A stretch of 64,000 nt of DNA from Alisma plantago-aquatica (lineage: Eukaryota > Streptophyta > Magnoliopsida > Alismatales > Alismataceae). Positions within the stretch are counted from its first letter, which is position 1. Each line of letters starts with the position of its first letter. The stretch spans positions 66,871,001-66,935,000 of the forward strand of contig OY856411.1 in NCBI GenBank assembly GCA_963693085.1. Direction: 5' to 3'. The notes under the pieces are model-generated. The model did no database searches and was not told the DNA's origin. It worked only from the letters and a program-made list of their open reading frames with translations. Made by a program: the position numbers and the translations under genes. Positions 49,101-60,929 of the stretch are shown one piece after another.

Positions 49101-49223
49101 TCATTGTATCTCTAAGAAGCATGATCCAAACATTGAATCAACAAATACAGCTCCAAGACGGTCCATATTGAACCCAATTTTAAGCTTGGCAAGTACATTT
49201 ATAGTAAATTTGATTGGGCCGAC
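49101..49223 (-). pseudogene. Exon-like open segment, unidentified
   Basis: After a TTTTCATAG acceptor the minus strand is open for 40 codons to a stop, including INVLAKLKIGFNMDRLGAVF. The composition is protein-like but I recognise no family. The plus strand of the same segment is open too, so orientation is uncertain. Confidence 0.3.
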
Positions 49224-49836
49224 CTATGAAAAGAAAATGAAAACTTAATTACAACATCAGCTATATAGATATATAGAATTGTTTTAACATTATTTGAAAG
49301 TGGAAAAACTTACTCTGTACGTGCGCAAAGTAGGATTAGCAGTTGCACACCTATGTGTCATAGTAAAAGAAAACGAATTGAACTAGGAGGTTGTATAGGC
49401 AGCTAGGTGCTCCCATAGGGACCAATTCCATATGGCAGCTACTTTACACACAAGTCTTCTCTTATATATCATGTCATGATAGCAGTAGCAATTACATGGA
49501 AAGAACATCTAGAAAACAAATTAAAAATGTGGATCTCATGGAATCCATGGAAGTTTCACATGTTGATAAACATCAATTAAAATGTCAAGAAAATATCAAA
49601 TAATATGAAAAACTAAGAATGAACTATGTGAGTAAGTAAAAAAAAAGAATGGTAAGAAGAAAAGTTTAGTATATGATAAAGAAGAAAAATACAAAGAATG
49701 AGATGAATGAGTATTCTGATAGATTGACAATGGTTCACTACAAGGTGGAACATATGATCTAATGTCCTATGGATATCAAACACATTTTCTAAATACTATC
49801 TATATCCATGGAATTGTGAGGCTTCATAACAATTCT

Positions 49837-50608
49837 TCAAGCATTATGAACATCTTCCGTTGCGGTATCCCTTGCATGATTTTCTCCACTTGTACCACCA
49901 TGAGCCGGAAACGCACCAGTACGAGTTGAAGTTGGAAAATATTGATGCTGACAAAGAATTTAAAATTTCAATTTAAGATGATCATAAATAACCACACATT
50001 TGATAATACATTTATATAAATACATGTGATCCACTTGTACCACCGTGAGCGGGAAACGCACCAATAGGATGACCATTTGGGAAATATTGCTGCTTGAAAA
50101 GAATTTAATTTTTAAATAAAGTTGAACATGAATAGGAAAATATCAGTAATATATATATTTTATATTTATACCTGGGATCCACTCACACCACCTTGAGCGG
50201 GAAACAAAACAGTCGGAGGCCCATTTTGAAAAAAAATGTGGCTTCAAAAAAAATTGATAGCATGAGAAGGAGTTTATTTCAGATAAGTCGTTATAAAAAA
50301 TGTATGTAATGTCATACATGTGATTGAAATGTAAGCCCTGGCCCATTGATACCATTTGAGGTAGCTTGAGTAGAAAACACACCAGGAGAAGCCTCGTTTG
50401 AAAACATTTGAGCCTTAAAAGCAAGATTCTCATTTTCAACTTCTGTTATTTATAAAAATTTAAATTCTTTAAATTTGTGAATATGTACCTGTGCTCCAAA
50501 ATTTGACGATTTTGTACCAACAGAAGATTGAAATACTCCAGAACGGGGCAGATTTGGAAACACACTCGTCGGGCCAAACTGTGTACTTCTAGCTGATTCC
50601 GCCTATTG
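49837..50608 (-). repeat. Duplicated exon modules at the 3' end of the CACTA-2 TNP1 gene
   Basis: Exons at 50172-50241, 50024-50092 and 49837-49947 encode near-repeats: HIFFQNGPPTVLFPAQGG, then QQYFPNGHPIGAFPAHGG, then HQYFPTSTRTGAFPAHGG. Two longer upstream exons (about 50307-50412 and 50488-50602) have looser versions (FSNEASPGVFSTQ, FGPTSVFPNLPRSGVF). Each has its own splice sites, and the introns are 75-80 bp where measured between the three similar exons. Confidence 0.75.
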
Positions 50609-52171
50609 AAAATATAGAAGAGAATAAAACAAATTTTATTTATGTTGCAATATTATATCAATAAGTTTAATCTGATACTCAATTGTTGCCATCAAATAAC
50701 CTGATTTTGTTGCACCCAAGTTATAAATTGGGACCAAGATTTTTGCATATTTTTCATTTCTTGGGTAACCTCTTTTAATTTATCCTACAATGAAATATAC
50801 TTTTAGAAGACAATAATGACAATATCATATGATACTTACAAATTTGTTAAATTACTTACATCTTTTGCAATACTTTCTCGCAATAACATTTCATACCGAA
50901 TTTTGGCAGCTTTCCCAGTATTCCCTTCCGCGGCATGTCCGAGTCCAATACCATGAACCCTATTCTTTTTTACGGGGTTGACTACACGCAAGAAGGCACG
51001 ACATGTCACCTCATCGATTTGTGTTGAATCAATTACTTCACCATTTGTAACTTCATTTTCAACAATATCAGTTATCTCATCCTGCCATTATTTGAACAAA
51101 GTCAATGTACAAACTAGACAAGTTTTGTTTGAAAATCTAATATATTATTGATTAAAATATTGAATAAATTACCACCAACGGATTGTTTTCATAAACTTTC
51201 TTCAAAAATTCTTTTTGAGTTGGCTCCCCTTCTGCAGTTTTCTTTCATAAATCAAATAATAGGATTATTACTACTAGCTAAACAATTTCTTATTTAGAAC
51301 TCATTGGAAATAAATACAAAGTGAAATGTGATACCATTTCCTCCCTATAACAACTCCATGGTTTGGATCCTGTAGTATGATGCATTTGTTTTTTTGACCT
51401 GTTAACCTTATTTGTGGCAGCAATTTTCTATACAAAAAATATTTACTTACTAAACACTATACATGAAAGATAAATGATTATATATTAATTTGATGTTACC
51501 TCAGACTTCTCAGAAGACCGTTGTTTCACAAGATTGTCAAACTGACGAATATCTAATGATGCATTCTGCTCAACCTTTTTCCTCATCAAATCTGGATTAT
51601 CCTTATACTTTAGATAGTAATCTTTCTTAACCCGTGACTTTCAACTTTGTAAAGCTTTGTGAATGTGAGCATCTACATAGTTCCATGCATTTGGATGATC
51701 TCCCAAATCGAAGAATTTCTGGAAAATATTTGGAGATGTTAAAAAAAAATAAAAAGTCTTAAAATATACACTAAGTCTAGACTAAAAGAAATTTTGTAAT
51801 TACTTAAGTACCTCAATGCATGATTTTCTATCTTCAAATGCTAGTTGTGGTTGCTCTCTCCATTGTAGATCTAAACTCCATATTTGTGGTTTTCTAGCTA
51901 ATATGCCACATTAACTGTTCAACTTTATACTGTTCTTTCCAACTGCATTACCTGTTGCATTCCATTCCACCTTGTGTCTCTGCTCTCCTGGTTTTGGAAT
52001 TAGATTAACCTCACTTGCAGGGCCCCTTCCATATCTATGATGGTCATGTTCATCCTCAAGTTCCTCATGCTCATCTCCTACTTCAGTTGAAGGAGAGGAG
52101 ACTGTAGGTGAAGTAGTAGTGGGTTGTGGCGGCGTTGTAGAAGCTCTCATAGTTGACCTTGTGTTCCTCAT
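49837..52171 (-). pseudogene. TNP1-type (Transposase_24-like) gene of CACTA-2
   Basis: The start codon is at 52169-52171 (MRNTRSTMRAS). The first exon has VEWNATGNAVGKNSIKLNS and stops at TAA (51911-51913), where the family reads on into GILARKPQIW. The next exons have KFFDLGDHPNAW, ALQS then TGA (51641-51643) in place of a Trp, then KSRVKKDYYLKY. KPWSCYREEM, EFLKKVYENNPLV, RVHGIGLGHAAEGN and a coiled-coil-like DKLKEVTQEMKNMQKSW follow. It ends with repeated FPAxGG exons and a stop at 49837. GT/AG borders are visible for most exons. The protein is thought to bind the subterminal repeats. Two nonsense changes make it a pseudogene. Confidence 0.83.
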
Positions 52172-52494
52172 CCTACATAAGATGAAAACATAACAATTGT
52201 AGCAATGCATAAGAGGTTAGTCCAGCAGTTTAAGGAATAAATGTACAACATTGTAAGCACATAATAATCCACAAAATAAAAAGGGACAAATGACAATGAA
52301 ATATCTTTGCACCAATACATAATAATCCACAAAGAAAAATATTACATCAACACAAAATTTTCCTCATCTTACATAAGATAAAAAAGGGACAAATGACAAG
52401 GCAATATCCTTGCACCAAAACATAATAATCCACAAAGAAAAATATTGCAAGCACGATCATTCACTAAGGTTTGCAACAACTAATCAAAACAACT
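52172..52494. other. Spacer between TNP2 and TNP1 of CACTA-2
   Basis: AT-rich, with a segment starting ATAATCCACAAA repeated about three times (52261-52450). It probably holds the leader of the TNP1 transcript, since a TTATGTAG acceptor precedes its start codon. Confidence 0.45.
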
Positions 52495-55400
52495 TTATTC
52501 CTCGGGCTCCCTAGAAACAAATGATCCATGCATATCATTCCTTGACCAGGAGATATCATCACTTGTGTGGTTGTTACCACTATGAACTTGTGTCCCACTC
52601 ATATAATCCTCAACGATAGGTACTTCAGAATAATTTCGAGGTGGAAGTTTCAAAACAGTGAACCAATTATCATCATCAAGATCTTTTACATAAAAGCATT
52701 GTATTGCTTGTGATGCAAGAGTGAATGGCTCATCTTGATTGTGTCTCCTTGAGAAATTGAGCTGTGTGAAACCATATTTGTCAATGCACAAACCGTTAGA
52801 AGAACTTTCATCAAACCAAGCACACTGAAACAATGGTATTTTTATGTCTGGACCATAACATAGCTCAATGACCTCCTCCAATTGTCCATAATATGTAATT
52901 GTAGCCGTAATATGATTTTTATCCCTCCCACTTGCATAACTAGATGTATCTGCCACCAAGTAGACCCCACTATTTTGTGTAGTAGAAGTACTTTCAACAT
53001 GTTTTGAGCAGAATCGGTATCCATTTACTGAATAGCCTTCATATGACATTCCATCTATAGAAGGACCCTGTGATATCCATCTCAACTCCTCACTAACATC
53101 CTTTGGATGATCAATTCGCATACGTACTACCTAATTTATCAACATAAAAATAAGAAGGGATTAAATACTCTTTCAAAATAAAATTTTGATTAATTTTATA
53201 AATTACTTACATGCTCTCTCAACCACCTAGCAAACTGTGTTGCATGTTTTTTTCTAAAGCACGTAGTGTGATATTTGGTTCAGCCTCTTGAAGCTTTATC
53301 ATGTGTTCACTGGTTATTGGAAAAATTCAAAAGTTGTGGTTAGTCTATATTAGAAACAATTTAACATTGAAAAAAAATTTGATTACCTTCTGTAATCATC
53401 GAACATGTCAGTATTAAATAGTACATTTCGATGGGCTTGTTCTAAAGTTTGCACATCAAAGTGTTTAGGTACTCCCACTCTAATAGGAGAGTCATCAACA
53501 TTACGAGGAGTACGAGTGAATTTTGTGTCAAAATCAGGTAGATATCTAGCACAAAATGTCAAACATTCTTCTGCCAAATAGCCTCTAGTAATAGAACCGG
53601 TAGGCTGAGCTTTATTTCTGACATAATTCTTGAGTTTCTTCAAGTACCTCTCAATGGGGTACATCCACCTATACCGTACAGAACCGGCAACTCTTGCTTC
53701 ATAAGCTAAATGGATAGGCAAATGCATCATAATGGTAAAGAATGCTGGAGGCAATACTCTCTCTAACTGGCATAGTGTGACAACAATGTTTTCTTCAAGC
53801 TTCTTAAATTCTTCTACATCAATAGCATCTGAGAAAAGTTTATTGAAAAATAAACATAGGCTTGCAATAGGTTTATAAACATCTAGGCTTATGCAGTTCC
53901 GCAAGGCAACAGGAAGAAGTTGTTGCATTAAAACATGACAATCATGGCTCTTCAATGCCAATAGTTTTTTCTCTCTCATGTTGACACACCTAGATATGTT
54001 AGAAGAATATCCATCAGGAACCTTCAATGTTTGTAAAACAGATAGAAACTTCTCTTTCTCCATACTACTCATTGTGAAAGATGCTGGAGGTAAGTAATAA
54101 TGGCTCCCTGAATCGACTGGCCACAAATCCCTTCGGATACCCCATTGTTTTAGATCTTGATGAGCTTGTAAGTTGTCCTTACTTTTCTTTGAGTCGCCCA
54201 ACAAAGTGCTCAATATGTTCTCACAAACATTTTTTTCTATGTGCATTACATCCAAATTATGTCTCAGCAACAAATATTTCCAATACGAGAGTCGAAAAAA
54301 ATGCTTATTTTATTCCGTCCAGGCGGCAATGGCTGATGTCCATTTGTAGAGATTTTTCATTTATTAGTTTTTCCGAATGTGATGTTTGTGCAACCCTAAA
54401 ATTTTTGTAGTATATCATCACCTGACCAGCGCCTAGGCGATTGACGGAAATCTTGTTCTCCATTGAAACTTTTTTATCACGCCTATAAATATGATTGTAT
54501 TTCAAGAAACGTCGATGGAAACCATAACATTGTTTCTTGCCAAATTGAAGCCACTTGGATAAGGTGTCTACATTACAAGATGGGAAACCAAAATCCTTTT
54601 TCCCTTTGGTGCTCCAACCAGAAAGGTCACCATAAGCCGGAAAATCATTTATGGTCCATAAGATCATTGCCCGCATAGTGAAGTTTTTCTTGCTATAAGC
54701 ATCATATACTTTAACTCCCTTCCCCCAAAGTTTTTGAAGCTCATCAATTAATGGCTCTAAGTAAACATCAATATCATTCCCAACCATATGAGGACTTGGT
54801 ATCAGCAAAGACATCATTATGTATGGCTCCTTTAGAAGAAGCCAAGGCGGGAGATTGAGAGGGGTTAATAGTACAGGCCATGTGCTATTTGAAGCACTCA
54901 TAAGTCCAAATGGATTGAATTCGTCAGTAGCTAGAGCAAGTCTGACATTTCGTCGTTCAACAGCAAAGTCTGGAAATTCTCTATCTATTGAGATCCATTC
55001 TTCTGGGTCAGAGGGATGATGAATACAACCATTATTTCCTTTTTCTTTAAATGGCCACATCATATCTTTTGCAACTGAAGAGCACATGTAAAGTCTCTCC
55101 AGACGAGGGATAATAGGAAAGTGATACATCACCTTTTCAGCTACCTTCTTGCCTTTTGTTCTATATGTCTTTTCATTCCATCTAGACTCACCACAAGTAT
55201 CACACGTGTCTTTCTTTGATGAACCTTTATGAAAGAGCATGCAGTCATTTCGACAGACATCAATTTTAACTTTTTGAGGCCAAGGTCTTTTACAACTTTA
55301 TTTGCTTCATAATAAGTCTCTGGAAACATACTACCTTATTTTGGAAAGGCTGAGATTATCAACTTCAGCAACTTTGTAAAAGAATTATTTGACCATCCAG

Positions 55401-55905
55401 ACTCCTCCTTCAGATATAATAGAGGCACCAGAAAGGACAACTTGGAGTGAGTTTTACAACCTTCATACAGTGGTTGATCAGCTTCTTTGAGAAGCTTGAA
55501 AAAGCATTGGGCGTTAAGATTTGCAGGCTCCTCATCGAGTTCAAACTCACTGGCATGACTTGTATCGCCCATTCTGAATATATCTCCCAACATTTGATGC
55601 ATACTTCTAGATGCAGGCCTAGTAGATGTTGCACTTATTGTATTCCTCCCAATCATCTCCCCATGATATGTCCAGACATCATAGCTGCGGACAAATCCTT
55701 TTCGTAAAACATGTAAGAATATGTCATCATCTGATTTAATGTATCTATTCGAGCATGTTTTACAAGGGCAAATTAAATTTCCCGGTCTGGGTGGTATTTG
55801 ATGGGTACGTGCAAATTCAATGAACTTTTGTAAACCCGACTAGAATACTTCACTTTGCTTCCTATTAGCAATATACATCCAATTTGTATCCCGTAAGAAA
55901 TCCAT
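52495..55905 (-). pseudogene. TNP2-type transposase pseudogene of CACTA-2
   Basis: Domains in order are as follows. A transposase-associated domain runs from the ATG at 55903-55905 (MDFLRDTNWMYIA, LICPCKTCSNRYI). The Transposase_21 core follows (CGESRWNEKTYR, RLALATDEFNPFG, GNDIDVYLEPLIDEL, DVMHIEKNVCENIL). DUF4218 has LKSHDCHVLMQQLLPVALRN and RYRWMYPIERYL, and DUF4216 (52495-53130) has GMSYEGYSVNGYRF and FQCAWFD. Breaks are a TAG (55840-55842), a TAA (55336-55338), a frameshift near 55280, a one-base insertion near 54310, and a one-base loss in an A run near 53255. Much of each domain is otherwise open, so decay is moderate. A splice donor follows DDYR at 53383. Confidence 0.9.
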
Positions 55906-57336
55906 CTGCATACAAATACACAAGAAGTTAACGGTCACATTACAACTAAAAACCAAAACTAAACAAGAGAAAAATAAAAGATAAAAGTTTAGATTGTAGT
56001 ATCATTGATTCATAGATTGTGTATAAAAGCAAAGTTTAGGGAGATCAAACAATTGAGTGACTCATGGAATTTTTTTTTCAAAAGCCAACAGAAACTAGTC
56101 TGAGTCAAGTGTGTTTCAACTGGCCCAGAATAATTTCATACATGTGGATCTAGGAAGCACGGACACTTCCCGAAGGTTTCCGTGTCTGTGTCCAGAGGGA
56201 TTTTGATGTTCCCATTATATTCCTAACCACATCAAATTAAACCTATAGAATGAGTCGTGCCTCAAACCACTGAATTGGTTTTGAAGCAGCATGAGGCAGC
56301 AACAGGAGAACCAACAAGACTGACGAATCTTCAGATTATGCAGAAAACTTCATAGCAGATCAACCTCAAAAACTCAGGAGAGAAGCTCAACCATCACTCT
56401 AAGTGAGAGGGGAGCATTAAGCGACAAAACCATAAGGCAACATAGAAAAACACAGAGCCCCAGAGCAAGGAGACATATCTAGAAATATGTAACAGTAGCA
56501 ACAAGCACCATGTGATCCAGACAACAAGTTACTACTTTTTCTATTATATACTCAATGACCATGAATCCGTCGTACTAATTCCCCCAACTATTAATCGTCG
56601 GCACCGCACTCCCACCGATAACATGCATCTTCCGCCTGGTATAATCCAGTGGCAAAGTCAGAATTACTAGATGGATGAGGCACAATATAATTTTTTATAT
56701 ATATAATATCTTCTTTAATGTTATTACAAAACAATCAAAGAAATGATTAACAATCCAAACTTTCACCTGCACTTCTGTGAAAGAGGTTTTACGAATTTTT
56801 CTAAGGTGAATGTTTAGGTATTAGAGATATAGACGTAAGATTGTAAGATAAAATAATCATCACTTTTATAATATTATTACTTAATAACATATATGTAAAA
56901 ATTTTATGGGATATATTTTTTGATATAGAGCAATTAAAATGATTGAAATATCCATACATACTATCGAATATTATTTCAATTGATTATAACTTATACGGAT
57001 ATACAAAGACAAGAAGCTAAACAATACAAGGAACATGAAGGATACTAGAGCATGAAAGGAAACGTTCTGTTTGATCTTGTAGCTAGTGTTAATAGATGAT
57101 CCTCTCATTAAAATAGATATGATTAATATATAATAGATAACAATAACTGGCAATCCAGCGTGCTTGGAAAAATAGTAAGCATGAGGAAAAAAACCTGCTC
57201 TCAGCCTCACAAGAACTTGATAAGTCGAGATCCAACACATCTGTCTCGTCGTGTGAGATCTAACTAGAGGGCATGACAGAGTCCTAGATGTAAAAAATCA
57301 TTTATCTGTGAAACTGTTCGGATGCTAAGATAATTA
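55906..57336. other. CACTA-2 sequence upstream of its transposase gene
   Basis: Probably promoter and leader of the TNP2 gene. A transcript-like stretch at about 56100-56560 contains no open frame of note. Nothing else was recognised. Confidence 0.4.
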
Positions 57337-57999
57337 GGGGCCGTTTGGGTGGCGCATTTAGAGGCGGTATTGTATGTATTGGCGGTAGTCAGAAAGCCAT
57401 CTTTATAAAAAATGTTATTGGGTGTTCTTGCAATAATCGACGATTACAAGCATTCCAACTGCAGTATTTCGGCCTAAAGTAAATTTATGGCTTTTAGAAT
57501 CATGCCAATGTTGGCGTAATTTAGAAAGCACAAAGCCCACATTAACTCCATCTCACCCCTTTCCCGACTCCTCCTCTCTCCTCTCTCCTCTCTCCTGGAG
57601 ATTCCCTTTCTCTGTTCTCCTCTTCCCGGTCGTGCTCTGATCAGTTCCCCATCCTTGTGAAATGAAGACACTGTGTTCAAATGCACCATCCTCTCTGGAG
57701 CAGCAGGAACACCACCTACCGTCGTCGGGCTTATGCCTAGGAGAAAGATTGCAGCGACTGGTACAACAAGGTGACATACTTCTGGTTCTCCTTGATCTCT
57801 CGCCATGGCAGCAATACCTATAAACAGACGGATCAACACGGAAGGCTCTTGAATGGCCCAATTTTCCCTGATGAGTTGGGAATGAAGGTGTTATCCAAAC
57901 CAAATACTGGTAACTGATGCCATTGTTAACTGCGGCAATCTCGATTGCCTCTCTTCATAACTGTAGATGTATTCCCAAGTTTACCTCCCAAACGGCCCC
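57337..57999. mobile_element. Tourist/PIF-Harbinger-like MITE
   Basis: Terminal inverted repeats GGGGCCGTTTGGGTGG and CCTCCCAAACGGCCCC match at 15 of 16 bases. The flanking TTA is duplicated (57334-57336 and 58000-58002), as expected for PIF/Harbinger insertions. It is 663 bp and has no transposase. It contains a C/T-rich stretch (57560-57640) and a GC-richer centre with overlapping minus-strand ORFs (57474-57903) that match nothing I know. Confidence 0.82.
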
Positions 58000-58002
58000 T
58001 TA

Positions 58003-59299
58003 TAATCCTAATTTCGGTCGGTATTCTGATTAGGCTCCGATTGGTTCCTTGTAACTGTATTTTTCTGGGAACTCATTTTCCAGGAACTTAAAATCGGTTC
58101 TTGGAAGATGACTTCAGAAGATTGGTTTAAATTTTTGATTTTGTAGGAAAATAACTTCTATATGATTGGTTTATGATAACATGACTACAAAAAAATAGAA
58201 TTGATGGAAAAGAATAACTTCACCGATGTTCCAAAAAATCAGTAGATGAATCATTGCTAGCTTGCAACCTTTCTTTAGGAACATTATTCTCAGTCTTTAC
58301 TTGTTATGATTTCAACACATGAACTCGTCATCCACAATCTAGCTACCACACAAATGTAAGGACCTCTAAAATATCTTGATCATCAAAGGATATGGATTCA
58401 TTCAACTTCTCCACTAACTTAATTGACATGTCTAATAGAGCATATAAGATAATTTACTGGTGTGTAAATGAATTGATGAAAGGACAAATACATGTTTAAG
58501 ACAATAAACATTTCACAAAACTATCTATTAGATCTAATATACACTACAAGACAAGTATACACTAGTGGACCAAACGGAAATCAGAAAGTTAAGTTTACAA
58601 TTTTATATTATATATCACAGACATAATGGTACAATAGGAACAAGAACTATCATCGCTAGGTTATTGTTTCTTGTTCTGGACTTGGATTCCGTGAATAGCC
58701 AACGAGAGTATACAACAACCGCCTGCGCCTGAGTATCCACTAGTGTAGGAGCCAAACCATCCCATTGGCAGAACACAAGGCGATCAACTATTGGGGATCG
58801 ATGACCATTGATTGTCATCGGAGAGGCAGAGTTCTATTTGTCAGAAAGAAATAGCCGCCGCCACAGCAAGTCTGAATAAGGTGCAGACTGCGGAATTTGT
58901 TTTCATTCGTATTTCTCCCGAAACTCAGAAGGTAAAACCCTATTTATACTCCGGAAACTGTGGGACTTCTAGTGTTAAGCGTAGACCTACCTCACGGTCA
59001 AAATCGAAGGGGGCGAGCCGGATGTTGCTTCCGTTGGGATGGGGGTCCTCTTCACGAGCAGGGCGACCTCACACCGCGGCCGTCGCTTCCGCTGGGACGG
59101 GGGGTCCACGCCGGCGACGGTTGCTTCTTCTGGACGGGGGCTCCTCTTCACGCAAGCGGCTGTGGTTTCCGCTGGGCCGTGGTTGCCGGCTGCCGCTATT
59201 GCGCTGGGGGCACCGGTCGCAACACAGGGGTGGGGAGCGGAAGGAGAGGAAATGGTGCATTTCAGTAATGGTAAATCTTAATTACCAATTAGTGGGGCG
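58003..59299. other. CACTA-2 right-end internal region with a GC-rich block
   Basis: 58003-58600 is AT-rich and featureless. 58660-59260 is GC-richer, with repeated phrases such as CGCTGGG and CTCCTCTTCACG at 59035-59200. Several overlapping plus-strand ORFs (longest 58812-59366) reflect composition more than coding. It may be the CpG-rich promoter or first exon of the minus-strand transposase transcript, or captured host DNA. Confidence 0.35.
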
Positions 59300-59502
59300 G
59301 GAAAATTTGGTGGGAAAGTTAGTGAAGGAATTTTTACATTGTAGAAGGATTTTAGACCTTCAGTAATTGCCTTTTTCATAAAGAACTCGGTTGAGGGAAA
59401 CTGGTTCTTTTGTGTAGGACTGTCCTTCACAAAAAGTCAATATTTTTGAAGGGCTTTGATCCTTCACAAATGACCTTCACTAAAAATCTATTTTTTGTAG
59501 TG
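59300..59502 (-). repeat. CACTA-2 right terminus and subterminal repeats
   Basis: Carries CCTTCAGTAA, CCTTCACAAA and TTGAAGGGC copies and ends TTTTTTGTAGTG. Read in reverse it starts CACTACAAAAAATAG, matching the left end. Confidence 0.85.
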
Positions 59503-59505
59503 ATT

Positions 59506-60620
59506 AGAAGTATGGATAAGGTATGGATCCATCAATATAGAAAATTCCAATACACATTTTTAACTTATTTCTATATTTGAAATGATTACAAATGTTTTAC
59601 AGCCATTTATATACCGAGGCCATAAACTTTGATATAAAGAATGTTGGATCCTTAGTTCCTTCAGTCACTAGTCAAGTGGAGACACATATTGAGGATGTGA
59701 ATGACTACTTCTCTACTGCATTCAAATATTTTGATAGTGTGGGAAAGGAAATTATTCTAATTCCTTTTAATGTCCAGTAAGTATTATTATTCAATATAAT
59801 TTTAATATTGACCAAATTTCTTTATTTAAATGTTTGTTTTATTCTTACTCAGATCTAGACATTGGTAATTAGTGGTGGTTGTCCCAAGATTGATGACTTT
59901 TTATTATCTTGACCCAATGGGAAAAATAACAAGGGGCCACAAACTGAAATTTCCAACTATGGAGTAAGTATAAATTTAGTCTCTACCACATAAATTGTTA
60001 TGCTTCAACATGATATTTCTACTTAGAATTTCTATTTTGACAACTATCGTAATCATTTTAATTGATAGGGGTATAAAGGCTTTTCGTGAAGGTGGAGGAT
60101 GAATACCCACAAAACTAAAGACATTGAGTTTGAAAAATGTCAAGGTAGCTACTTTGAGGGCTTAGTCTTATATGTACCTCTTACAGTAATGTATTAATGT
60201 AAACTCTGATAGTCTTATCTCAACTTTGTTTATATTATTTTACTAACATTAAGTATAATTCTTTATTTGTAGTGTCCTATACAAAATAATGATTGGGCTT
60301 GTGGCTACTATGTAATGAAATATATGCAAGCTATTGTCAAACGAGCATCACATGACATTCAGACTATAGATCAGGTTATAAAGAATAATATCATAAATTT
60401 ACAAGTGAGATGTAGTCATTTTATAAAATATTAGCATGTGCATTTTCTGTTGTAGATCTTTACAACTCAGTCTTACACACCTGACGATTTAAATGAATTT
60501 CGAGAAGAGTGGTCAGATACTTTTCTAAATGAAGTCACTATTGCATTGGATTTTATGCATAGCTTCATTTATGTATATAGTTTTGAAACTCTTTCAAATT
60601 TACTTTTGTATCTGACATGA
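59506..60620 (+). pseudogene. Ulp1-type (C48) protease exons of CACTA-1, second part of the split gene
   Basis: Reading continues from 45056 once CACTA-2 is removed. Exons include HLYTEAINFDIKNVG through IILIPFNVQ (59606-59777, donor GTAAGT). SRHW, a stop, then LVVVVPRLMTFYYLDPMGK follows (59852-59962). CPIQNNDWACGYYVMKYMQA is at 60273-60374. IFTTQSYTPDDLNEF onwards runs to a stop at 60618. The His (RHW), Asp (YYLDPM) and Cys (ACGYYVM) of the C48 triad are all visible. Such SUMO-protease-like domains are common in plant CACTA and Mutator elements. The stop after RHW inactivates it. Confidence 0.8.
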
Positions 60621-60929
60621 ATTTTAATATCATCTTATACTTGCAATCTATCATTTTGTGAATGTTAGTATGTGCTACGTGTATGAATATGTCTCAACTG
60701 AATATGTGAATTATTATTGTCATGAATGTGTGTGGTTTGGAAATTGATACATCAATTCAAAAAGGATTGGACATAAAAGATAGCAAATGGCTTTGGAATG
60801 AATTTCTGGCTTGCATCATTGCATTTACAAGTCTACTTTCTATTGTAGGTTTTGAACTTTATAAAGCAGATTTATGTTCTGCAAGTTTCTGTTCTAAAGA
60901 TTTCTGTTATGTAGAATTTTTCTTTAAAA
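60621..60929. other. CACTA-1 3' untranslated or spacer sequence
   Basis: AT-rich. A 73-codon ORF (60722-60943) is not supported by any motif. Confidence 0.4.

Larger units (their letters stand above)
45057..59502 (-). mobile_element. CACTA-2 (En/Spm) transposon carrying host gene pieces, nested in CACTA-1
   Basis: Left end CACTACAAGAAAA and right end TTTTTTGTAGTG are inverted copies. The duplicated target is ATT (45054-45056 and 59503-59505). Subterminal repeats have a CTTCACAAA motif. Its TNP2 and TNP1 genes lie on the minus strand, and both are broken. The part between TNP1 and the left end carries an acetolactate synthase small-subunit copy and at least two host-like exons. The 14.4-kb length is larger than a bare CACTA core, in line with gene capture. 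Confidence 0.92.

Noticed and set aside
58812..59366. 184-codon plus-strand ORF in CACTA-2
   Set aside because: Low-complexity Arg/Gly/Ser composition from a GC-rich block, runs into the transposon subterminal repeats, and overlaps two other frames.
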